From positions 1 to 7,099 of the forward strand of contig CALCPT010000524.1 in NCBI GenBank assembly GCA_937897265.1: a stretch of 7,099 nucleotides of DNA. Direction: 5' to 3'. The position numbers and the translations under genes are program-made. A model generated the notes under the pieces. The model did not search any database. It was not told where the DNA came from and worked only from the letters and a program-made list of their open reading frames with translations. This DNA comes from an uncultured Alcaligenaceae bacterium (lineage in GTDB: Bacteria > Pseudomonadota > Gammaproteobacteria > Burkholderiales > Burkholderiaceae_B). Of this stretch, positions 1-5,466 are shown one piece after another. Numbering within the stretch: position 1 is the stretch's first letter; each line of letters starts with the position of its first letter.

Positions 1-44
1 AATATGAGGCATGCAGCGCAAGTGTTTTCTTGCCACCTCGTGTA

Positions 45-452
45 TCAACGAACCGGCAAGGATTCGACAACTACGTAGGCGGCACCGTACTCAGACTCAT
101 CGGTGAGAGACACGTGCGCCGCACCGTAACGCTCGGCATACCATTGCGCTAAAGGCTCAGACAGCACGACGCGCGGTCGCCCGCCTGGTGCGTTTAACGT
201 CTGCATGCGTGTCCACCACATTGGCATGCGCATCCCCAACCCAATTGCCTTGGAAAAGGCCTCTTTAGCTGCGAACCTCGTGGCCAGATAGCGTACTCCT
301 CGCGCTCGGTCGCGCGCCGCTCTTGCGTGAAACACCCGCAACTCTTCTGCACCTAATATTTTTTCTGGAAAACGGTCGGGGTGGCGCTGCCATGCCCGAT
401 CGATGCGATCCATTTTGACGAGGTCAGTTCCGATGCCCGCAATCGCGCTCAC
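45..452 (-). CDS. acpS: Holo-[acyl-carrier-protein] synthase AcpS
   Basis: AcpS moves the 4'-phosphopantetheine arm of coenzyme A onto a serine of apo-ACP, the activation step for fatty acid synthesis; it is a cytoplasmic, Mg-dependent enzyme that usually works as a trimer. Seen here: the N-terminal motif [12 protein letters not shown] with the metal-binding Asp10, and [15 protein letters not shown] at residues 59-73 with the metal-binding Glu64. These match the two signature motifs of the family. The 135-residue length is normal. The start is GTG at 450-452, chosen because it gives the expected short lead into the GIGTDL motif; no clear Shine-Dalgarno precedes it. It lies 14 bp downstream of pdxJ on the same strand, the usual pdxJ-acpS arrangement of beta- and gammaproteobacteria, so translation probably benefits from ribosomes leaving pdxJ. 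The stop is TGA at 45-47. Confidence 0.97.
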   Translation of the reverse strand: MSAIAGIGTDLVKMDRIDRAWQRHPDRFPEKILGAEELRVFHARAARDRARGVRYLATRFAAKEAFSKAIGLGMRMPMWWTRMQTLNAPGGRPRVVLSEPLAQWYAERYGAAHVSLTDESEYGAAYVVVESLPVR

Positions 453-466
453 AGTGGCGTGCTCAG

Positions 467-1231
467 TTAATGTTTACGGGACTGTAGCAACACACCGCGC
501 TGGGCATTGAGCCTTGCCGTGATCATAGCGGCCTTCATATTACGGATGGTGTTTTGCCAGCCATCAAAAATCGCCTGTGCCACGATCGCGTGACCGATAT
601 TAAGCTCTGCAATCCCCTCGAGCGCAGCAATCGCGTCGACATTACCAAAATGCAGGCCATGTCCGGCATTGACCCGCAAACCCAGCCCCACCGCCACACG
701 AATCGCCTGCTCAAGTCGCTTGAGCTCGAGCGCAGCAATGGCCTCTGAGGCAGCCTCTGCATAGGCACCTGTATGCAGTTCAATCACCGTCGCACCAGTG
801 TCGGCGGCGGCGCGAATCTGTTCGGCCTCTGGATCAATAAAGAGTGACACGCGAATACCACAACCTTGCAGCTGCTTGACCGCCGCCCCCACGACATCAA
901 AGGCACCCGCCACTTCAAGTCCGCCCTCAGTTGTCAGTTCAGCACGTTTTTCAGGTACCAGGCACACGTCTTGAGGTACGACCTTGCAGGCAATCTGCAA
1001 CATTTCGGCAGTGATCGCGCATTCAAGATTCATGCGGGTACGCAATTGAGGGCGCAGCGCAAAGACGTCAGCATCTTGGATATGACGACGATCTTCGCGC
1101 AAATGCAGAGTAATCAGATCCGCCCCGGCCTCTTCTGCCAATAAAGCAGCGGCAATGGGATCGGGGTAGGCCGTATGGCGCTGTTGTCGCAGTGTCGCGA
1201 CGTGGTCAATGTTGATACCAAGATCGATCAT
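467..1231 (-). CDS. pdxJ: Pyridoxine 5'-phosphate synthase PdxJ
   Basis: PdxJ condenses 1-deoxy-D-xylulose 5-phosphate with 3-amino-2-oxopropyl phosphate to make pyridoxine 5'-phosphate, the ring-closing step of the DXP-dependent vitamin B6 pathway; it is a cytoplasmic TIM barrel. Family blocks are seen in order: [12 protein letters not shown] (residues 7-18), [10 protein letters not shown] with His43, Arg45 and His50 (42-51), MNLE with the catalytic-type Glu70 (67-70), LVPEKR followed by TTEGGL (91-105), SLFID (119-123), ELHTG (151-155), NAGHGL with His191 (188-193) and the phosphate-binding NIGHAIV (211-217). At 254 residues it is slightly longer than E. coli PdxJ; the extra part is a basic C-terminal tail. 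ATG at 1229-1231 fits the family N-terminus, although the Shine-Dalgarno is weak. No convincing promoter was seen in the 99 bp separating it from the binding-protein gene, so read-through from upstream is possible. Confidence 0.98.
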   Translation of the reverse strand: MIDLGINIDHVATLRQQRHTAYPDPIAAALLAEEAGADLITLHLREDRRHIQDADVFALRPQLRTRMNLECAITAEMLQIACKVVPQDVCLVPEKRAELTTEGGLEVAGAFDVVGAAVKQLQGCGIRVSLFIDPEAEQIRAAADTGATVIELHTGAYAEAASEAIAALELKRLEQAIRVAVGLGLRVNAGHGLHFGNVDAIAALEGIAELNIGHAIVAQAIFDGWQNTIRNMKAAMITARLNAQRGVLLQSRKH

Positions 1232-1330
1232 GATGAGAGCGGCTTATTCAGTGGGTTGGCGAGATGATCAAGGGTCTGAAATCCTAGCCTATTTGTCACA
1301 TTATCGCTTACAAAGCGCGCGTGCCGCTAA

Positions 1331-2299
1331 TCACGGTTTGACAATCACGGTCGAGTTTTTGAGCAAGCTCTCAGACAGGCTGACACCCAGCTTTTTTGCG
1401 GCCACGAGATTGAGTTGGATCTGGGGCCGGCTAATGACCTCAGGGGCAATCGAACCGGGCTTGGTGCCACGCAAAATCCTGATCACTTGCCTACCGGCCG
1501 CCGCACCCACATCGCGCTCAGACACGACTAGGGCCGCTAGGGCTCCCGCCTGCACACTAGCAGTGTCCGTCGCCAGTAACGCAATCTTGGCGTCGTTGGC
1601 GACTTTCACTAAGCCTGGGTAGGCAGCTTGCGTATGCGAATCCCAAAACGTATGCAGCGCATCGACCTTTCCAATCAAACTTCGGCTTGCAGCCGCGACG
1701 TCTAACGAGCGCTGAGCCGCCACTTCGACCATCAGCATCCCAGACTTAGTGAGCTGCTCTTGAAACTCGCGAATCACAACAACCGAAGCTGCGTCGGTCG
1801 GGTTGTAGATCACACCCACTCGCCGAGCCTGCGGCACAAACTGCCGAATCAACTGAACTCTGCGAGCCATTGTCAGCAAATCCGAGACCCCAGTGACGTT
1901 TGTGCCTGAAGCAGACCAGCTTGGCACTAACTCGGCCTGCACGGGATCGGTGACGCCCGCAAACACTATCGGCATTTGTTTGGTATGCCTGATGAGTGCC
2001 TGTGCGGCCGGTACTGACAGTGCGACCATTACATCGGGGCGTCCTAACACTAAGTTCAAGGCTTGCTGATTCAGCCGCTGCTCGTCGCCCACGACCGTCT
2101 CAGACACCATTTTGAGGTTACGTCCCTCGATAAAGCCAACGGCTTTCAAGGCCTCTCGCAGGCCGTCGCGCAAGGCCTCGGCGCCAGAGCCAGACTCGGT
2201 GCCCAAGACATACACAGACTTAGTTTGCGCCCACGCACCCGACGCCACTAACAGCGTGAGGCCCAAGAGTAAAACCGCAAGGTATGCTCGGTAGATCAT
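1331..2299 (-). CDS. ABC transporter substrate-binding protein (ABC_sub_bind family), exported
   Basis: A solute-binding protein of the COG2984/PF04392 (ABC_sub_bind) type, expected in the periplasm. Seen: a signal peptide with Arg4, a long Leu/Val core (residues 6-20) and an AWA|Q cleavage site after residue 24. Two alpha/beta lobes follow, with family landmarks PIVFAGVTDPV (about 109-119), GTNVTGVSD, RRVGVIYNPTDAAS, a Lys-Val-Ala-Asn-Asp segment before IALLATDT, and a C-terminal G-R-Q-V-I-R-I-L-R-G-T-K-P stretch. The 322-residue length is full for the family. Characterised relatives include streptococcal TrpX-type proteins, but the ligand here cannot be told from sequence. No permease or ATPase gene lies in the window, so it is an orphan, as is common for this family in Burkholderiales. 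The start is ATG at 2297-2299; the codon directly upstream in frame is TGA, so it cannot be extended. A 7-codon ORF with a good ribosome site overlaps this start. Confidence 0.9.
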   Translation of the reverse strand: MIYRAYLAVLLLGLTLLVASGAWAQTKSVYVLGTESGSGAEALRDGLREALKAVGFIEGRNLKMVSETVVGDEQRLNQQALNLVLGRPDVMVALSVPAAQALIRHTKQMPIVFAGVTDPVQAELVPSWSASGTNVTGVSDLLTMARRVQLIRQFVPQARRVGVIYNPTDAASVVVIREFQEQLTKSGMLMVEVAAQRSLDVAAASRSLIGKVDALHTFWDSHTQAAYPGLVKVANDAKIALLATDTASVQAGALAALVVSERDVGAAAGRQVIRILRGTKPGSIAPEVISRPQIQLNLVAAKKLGVSLSESLLKNSTVIVKP

Positions 2300-2319
2300 T
2301 CAACCAATCCGTCTTTCAT
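2296..2319 (-). CDS. Possible 7-codon leader ORF (MKDGLVE) overlapping the binding-protein start
   Basis: On the minus strand the strongest Shine-Dalgarno near the binding-protein gene, AAAGGAG at 2331-2337, does not sit in front of that gene. It sits 11 bases before another ATG (2317-2319). That ATG opens a frame of seven codons reading MKDGLVE and ends in TGA at 2296-2298. The stop overlaps the binding protein's ATG as ATGA, the arrangement typical of translational coupling. This is seen in sequence; the function is inference. It could be a short leader peptide that delivers ribosomes to an otherwise weakly initiated gene. It could also be the remains of an original start separated by a frameshift from the present signal peptide. 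No run of one amino acid suggests a classical attenuation peptide. Confidence 0.35.
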   Translation of the reverse strand: MKDGLVE

Positions 2320-2419
2320 CGCGCTTTGCTCTCCTTTGAGCTTGGCCACGCGCACCCGGTGCCACGTTGCATGTTGTGCGCCGAGAGTTGCGAAGCGCCA
2401 AGACCCCCACATCACGTTG

Positions 2420-3175
2420 TTAGATCACTAACATTGCATTTTCAGCACGGCCCAGCATTGAGCGAGCCCATTTTTTTGCCGGCAGCCCGTATTGGTGCTC
2501 GACATCTTCGGCGCGTGCCAAGAGGCGCTCGATTGAGACCTCAAGTTTGGGGCCTTTAAACGCTAACACGATCTGATTACCCGCATCAATCTGCGGCAGA
2601 GTCAATAGTCGCCCGTCGAACGCCTGGCTGAGATTGCGAATATTTCGCTCAAAACTCGCGTGTGCGCCAAACAAATTCACAGTCAAGATCCCCACCTCGC
2701 CAAGCACTGCCCGGCAATCTTGATAAAACTCTAACGAGTCTCTGACGGGCCCGCGCGCCTGCCCATCATAAATATCTACCATCAACACCGCGCAACTGCC
2801 TTGTTGCTCGGGGTCTGCCACCCAGTCTGCTGCATCACAATGTTCAATCTTCAGTCGCGCCGGCCGAGGTAACTTGAAGTACAACTCACAAGCCGAGGTC
2901 ACCAACGGGTTCCATTCGACGACTCGCAAACGGTGCGAGGTGTGTTTGAGGCAAAACCGCGTCACCGAGCCAGCACCCAGGCCTAGCAATCCTAAGTCTT
3001 GCCCACGCGACGGGTTCAAAAACAGTAACCAGGCCATCAACTGCGCGGTGTACTCGAGCACAAGTTCGGCTGGCTGGTCGACCCACATCGCCCCTTGTAC
3101 CCATTCGGTCCCAAAATGCAGATAGCGCACACCTGCAGCCTCGGATATTGTCGGAATTTCATGCTTGCGTGACAC
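2420..3175 (-). CDS. Spermidine-synthase-like protein (Rossmann fold, SpeE/methyltransferase superfamily)
   Basis: A cytoplasmic Rossmann-fold protein related to polyamine synthases. With the GTG start it has 251 residues. Seen: an N-terminal strand region containing FGTEWVQGAM and LVLEYTAQLM, in the place where SpeE has its beta-hairpin and YHE motif; the nucleotide loop LGLGAGS (63-69); acidic Glu87 in VVEWNP after strand 2; Asp114 in HCDAADW; and DIYDGQARGP (134-143), where Asp134 and Asp137 match the DxxD pair of SpeE. The YHE substrate motif is missing, so true spermidine synthesis is doubtful; a polyamine-like or methyl-transfer reaction is equally possible. Start choice: GTG at 3173-3175 has GGAG at 3184-3187 with 8-base spacing. 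The longer ATG at 3266-3268 would add 31 residues but has no ribosome site, and the added residues do not look like part of the fold. The gene is divergent from rpmE2 and 120 bp upstream of the binding-protein gene. Confidence 0.8.
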   Translation of the reverse strand: MSRKHEIPTISEAAGVRYLHFGTEWVQGAMWVDQPAELVLEYTAQLMAWLLFLNPSRGQDLGLLGLGAGSVTRFCLKHTSHRLRVVEWNPLVTSACELYFKLPRPARLKIEHCDAADWVADPEQQGSCAVLMVDIYDGQARGPVRDSLEFYQDCRAVLGEVGILTVNLFGAHASFERNIRNLSQAFDGRLLTLPQIDAGNQIVLAFKGPKLEVSIERLLARAEDVEHQYGLPAKKWARSMLGRAENAMLVI

Positions 3176-3183
3176 TGGAAGGA

Positions 3184-3187
3184 CTCC
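3184..3187 (-). promoter_or_regulatory. Shine-Dalgarno GGAG deciding the GTG start of the spermidine-synthase-like gene
   Basis: The minus strand reads TTGGAGTCCTTCCAGTG here, placing GGAG 8 bases before the GTG at 3173-3175. The alternative ATG at 3268 is preceded by CCCATCATTCTACA, which has no purine-rich site. This favours the shorter protein. Confidence 0.55.
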
Positions 3188-3247
3188 AAGGGCTTGTTTT
3201 GAATAGAACTTTTTTAACGGCGCGACTAGCAGAATAGCATCGCTGCG

Positions 3248-3276
3248 TTGCTTAAAACACCTATTCATTGTAGAAT
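3248..3276 (+). promoter_or_regulatory. Probable sigma70 promoter of rpmE2
   Basis: A -35 box TTGCTT (3248-3253) is followed by a 17-base spacer and a -10 box TAGAAT (3271-3276; five of six bases match TATAAT). The -35 is only a partial match. A transcript would start near 3283 and carry a leader of about 93 bases before rpmE2. On the opposite strand the same bases read ATTCTACAAT (3267-3276), giving an overlapping possible -10, TACAAT, for leftward transcription. I found no good -35 for that one. Confidence 0.5.
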
Positions 3277-3317
3277 GATGGGCTGAACTTAGGATACGTG
3301 GCGGGCTAATAGGGGTA

Positions 3318-3330
3318 GTCTACTTTAGAC
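3318..3330. repeat. Small perfect inverted repeat in the rpmE2 leader
   Basis: GTCTA-CTT-TAGAC is a perfect 5-bp inverted repeat with a 3-base centre. It lies downstream of the candidate promoter and 45 bases before the rpmE2 start. It could be an operator half-site pair or a short RNA hairpin in the leader. It does not resemble the AT-rich Zur box known for some zinc-independent L31 genes. Chance occurrence is quite possible. Confidence 0.3.
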
Positions 3331-3375
3331 ACCATCTCACCGACCGGCGACCCGACCAACCATAAAGGATTCAAA

Positions 3376-3642
3376 ATGAAAGACGGCATTCACCCAAAAT
3401 ATCAAGACGTGGCCTTTGTTGACCTGCAAACCGGCAACAAGTTTGTGACTCGCTCAACGCTCACAAGCCGCGAAACCATCGAAATCGATGGCAAAACCAT
3501 GCCGCTGTTCAAATGTGACGTCACATCTGAATCACACCCTTTTTACACCGGCGCACAAACACGCTTGGTTGAAACCGGCCGTGTCGAGAAGTTCCGTGCC
3601 CGTTTTGCCCGTACCACTGGCACCAAAAAGGCATCTACGTAA
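3376..3642 (+). CDS. rpmE2: 50S ribosomal protein L31 type B (zinc-independent)
   Basis: L31 sits at the central protuberance of the large subunit and contributes to a bridge with the 30S subunit. The 88-residue protein shows type B landmarks: MKDGIHPKYQDVAFVD at the N-terminus, RSTLTSRETIEIDGK in the middle, and the hallmark SHPFYTG (residues 53-59) followed by GRVEKFRARF. The CxxC zinc ligands of type A L31 are absent; the only cysteine is Cys48. The last dozen residues form a basic Thr/Lys tail that goes beyond the compact E. coli YkgM form. ATG at 3376 is preceded by AAAGGA (3364-3369) with a 6-base spacer. The gene has its own promoter candidate and terminator, so it is monocistronic. 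Type B copies are sometimes repressed by Zur where a zinc-binding paralogue exists. No Zur-like site was seen, and whether a paralogue exists elsewhere cannot be judged here. Confidence 0.97.
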   Translation: MKDGIHPKYQDVAFVDLQTGNKFVTRSTLTSRETIEIDGKTMPLFKCDVTSESHPFYTGAQTRLVETGRVEKFRARFARTTGTKKAST

Positions 3643-3673
3643 TTTGATCTGCTACGGTCAGTTTGCGTAAACC

Positions 3674-3700
3674 AAGGCAGCCTTTGGCTGCCTTTTTTTT
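3674..3700 (+). terminator. Rho-independent terminator of rpmE2
   Basis: A perfect 9-bp stem AAGGCAGCC (3674-3682) and GGCTGCCTT (3686-3694) encloses a TTT loop and is followed by a T-run to 3700, with eight T in all from 3693. It lies about 30 bases after the rpmE2 stop and separates that gene from the glycosyltransferase unit. Confidence 0.93.
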
Positions 3701-3726
3701 GTCAGAACGTTTCGGCAGGCTATAGT
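3699..3726 (+). promoter_or_regulatory. Probable sigma70 promoter of the glycosyltransferase-MATE unit
   Basis: The -35 box TTGTCA (3699-3704; five of six bases match TTGACA) is followed by a 16-base spacer and the -10 box TATAGT (3721-3726; five of six match TATAAT). The first two T of the -35 are the end of the rpmE2 terminator's T-tract. The predicted transcription start, about 7 bases after the -10, falls on the G of the GTG codon at 3733. Confidence 0.6.
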
Positions 3727-3732
3727 TCATAC

Positions 3733-5466
3733 GTGTCACCCAAACACCCCTCCACTCCCGCTCGCATGACTGCACCCGCCACGGTTAAGTTGCCGCGGTT
3801 GTTATTGTTTGTGCTGGCAGTCTCGTACATCGTCGCGGGCTTAGTGGGGCGCGATCCCTGGAAAACCGACGATGTAGTCGGGTTAGCAAGCATGCTGTCG
3901 GCTTTACACGGCAACACGGGATGGCTGACCCCTCACATCGGACCACTAGGGCTCGCGCAAGATGGCCCCCTGACAATGTGGGTAGGCGGTGGCCTAGTGG
4001 CACTGTTCGGATCACTGTTGGGCGATATTGCGGCCTCACGGCTCGCGAACTTAGTTTGGTTTTCGCTGACCCTGGCCTCGTTGTGGTACGGCACGTATCT
4101 GCTGGGCCGACGCACCGAAGCACAACCCCTGGCCCTTCCCTTTGGAGGCGAACCGTCGGTCAAAGACTACGGCAGGTTGCTCGCTGATTCGGCCACACTC
4201 TTACTCTTGGCAACGATCGGCATCTTGGCTCGCTTGCACGAAACCTCAATCGTACCGGCCCACATCGCTTGCCACGCACTCGCTTTTTTTGCTTTGGCCC
4301 GCATGCTAGATAAGCCTAAGTCTGGGGCTGCCTTGTTATCAATCGCGTTGGCAGGTGCTTTTTTTAGCAGAGCCTGGCCCGGCTTGATACCAGTACTGTT
4401 CGCGTTGTTATTTGCGATTCACCCAAGAAGCGGCTTATGGCAAAAGCGCCACTATATTTTGAGCGCGATTGTGATTGCGGGCGCCATCATTACCACTTGG
4501 TGGACGCTCGCTACGCGTGCAGACCCTAACTGGATCGAGGCCTGGCGGCACTGGAACTCGACTCGCCTTGGTCTGCCAGAGTTCGAGGTTGCCATGCGCC
4601 CGCTGCGCGACTTACCTTGGTTTCTTTGGCCGATTTGGCCACTAGCCATGTTGGCACTTTGGCAATGGCGGCGCTGGATCACAGCCCCTCACATTTGGTT
4701 GCCGTTGGCTTTTCTCTTAGGCGTGCTGCTCACACTGCCCGTACTGCAAGAGCCTGGCGAACCCGAATATGTTTTGTTTGTGATGCCTCTCGCCGCGCTG
4801 GCCGCATTTGCGCTGCCCACCATGCGGCGCGGCGTGATCAACGCACTCGACTGGTTTGCCCTGATGTGCTTTTCAGTCACCATCGTTTGTGTGTGGGTCG
4901 GTTGGTTCGCACTGCACTTTGGTATTCCCAAACAGATCTCACTGAACATCGCCCGCCAAACCGTTGGCTACGAACCGCAACTGCTCTGGTGGCCCGTGAT
5001 CGCCGCTGTGTTGGTCACGGTGTGTTGGATTGCCTTGATCATCTGGCGCCTGCGTTTACGACCGACGGTCTTGTGGCGTGGCTCGCTGCTTTGCGCTTCG
5101 GGCTTAACCCTGACTTGGGTGCTATTGGTTTTACTGTGGTTACCCCCGCTTGATTATGTACGCAGTTATCGTCCCATGTCGGCGCAAGTCAAACAAGCGC
5201 TAGCGCTTGCGGTCGCAGACTCGGGGCAACCCAGTTGCATGCGCGCACAGGGTCTCTCTTTGGGGCCACGCGCATCGCTCTACGTCTTTGATGGCCTGAC
5301 ATTTACGTACGATTCACGCTGCCCCTTTGTCCTTCAACAGACCACGCTCAAGCGAATCACAGATGGCTCTGCGGGCTACAGTGAGGTTGCAACAGTGTTG
5401 TGGCAAGGGTCACGCGGTGCTGATCGCTATGACCGTTATCGACTGTTGCGTATCTCGACCCAATGA
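3733..5466 (+). CDS. ArnT/PMT-like integral membrane glycosyltransferase
   Basis: A 577-residue polytopic protein of the PMT_2/ArnT (GT-C fold) type. Such enzymes take a sugar from a polyprenyl-phosphate donor and add it to a lipid or protein at the periplasmic face. Seen: a first membrane helix at about 22-39, followed at once by GRDPWKTDD (39-47), the loop where GT-C enzymes carry catalytic acidic residues (Asp41, Asp46, Asp47). About a dozen further hydrophobic segments run to residue 470, then a soluble C-terminal part of about 105 residues with Cys503 and Cys528 that could pair, ending in YRLLR. The sugar and acceptor are unknown. Start: GTG at 3733 has no Shine-Dalgarno and coincides with the predicted transcript start, so it may be leaderless; ATG at 3766 (residue 12) is the alternative and costs no domain. 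The gene overlaps the MATE gene by 4 bp (ATGA, 5463-5466), which implies one operon and coupled translation. Confidence 0.85.
   Translation: MSPKHPSTPARMTAPATVKLPRLLLFVLAVSYIVAGLVGRDPWKTDDVVGLASMLSALHGNTGWLTPHIGPLGLAQDGPLTMWVGGGLVALFGSLLGDIAASRLANLVWFSLTLASLWYGTYLLGRRTEAQPLALPFGGEPSVKDYGRLLADSATLLLLATIGILARLHETSIVPAHIACHALAFFALARMLDKPKSGAALLSIALAGAFFSRAWPGLIPVLFALLFAIHPRSGLWQKRHYILSAIVIAGAIITTWWTLATRADPNWIEAWRHWNSTRLGLPEFEVAMRPLRDLPWFLWPIWPLAMLALWQWRRWITAPHIWLPLAFLLGVLLTLPVLQEPGEPEYVLFVMPLAALAAFALPTMRRGVINALDWFALMCFSVTIVCVWVGWFALHFGIPKQISLNIARQTVGYEPQLLWWPVIAAVLVTVCWIALIIWRLRLRPTVLWRGSLLCASGLTLTWVLLVLLWLPPLDYVRSYRPMSAQVKQALALAVADSGQPSCMRAQGLSLGPRASLYVFDGLTFTYDSRCPFVLQQTTLKRITDGSAGYSEVATVLWQGSRGADRYDRYRLLRISTQ

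Noticed and set aside
1..44. Start of a nagZ-like gene downstream of acpS
   Set aside because: nagZ often follows acpS in this group, but the 44 bases offer only a few codons after a possible ATG (10-12, minus strand), with no ribosome site and no recognisable residues.
1232..1330. Promoter or terminator between the binding-protein gene and pdxJ
   Set aside because: A GATAAT-like box is present on the minus strand, but without a -35 at proper spacing. No hairpin with a T-run was found.
1209..1622. 137-codon plus-strand ORF opposite the end of the binding-protein gene
   Set aside because: It is mostly antisense to a well-supported gene, with no ribosome site and no recognisable motif.
2284..2559. 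91-codon plus-strand ORF across the gap between the binding protein and the spermidine-synthase-like gene
   Set aside because: It lies antisense to both genes, has Pro/Arg/His-rich composition, and its start is opposite the signal peptide. Nothing supports translation.
3301..3375. Zur-binding site controlling rpmE2
   Set aside because: The region lacks the AT-rich palindrome typical of Zur boxes; only the short GTCTA/TAGAC repeat is present.
4617..5153. 178-codon plus-strand ORF inside the glycosyltransferase gene
   Set aside because: It is a shifted frame of a clear membrane protein gene, rich in Arg, His and Cys, with no family pattern. It is a shadow.
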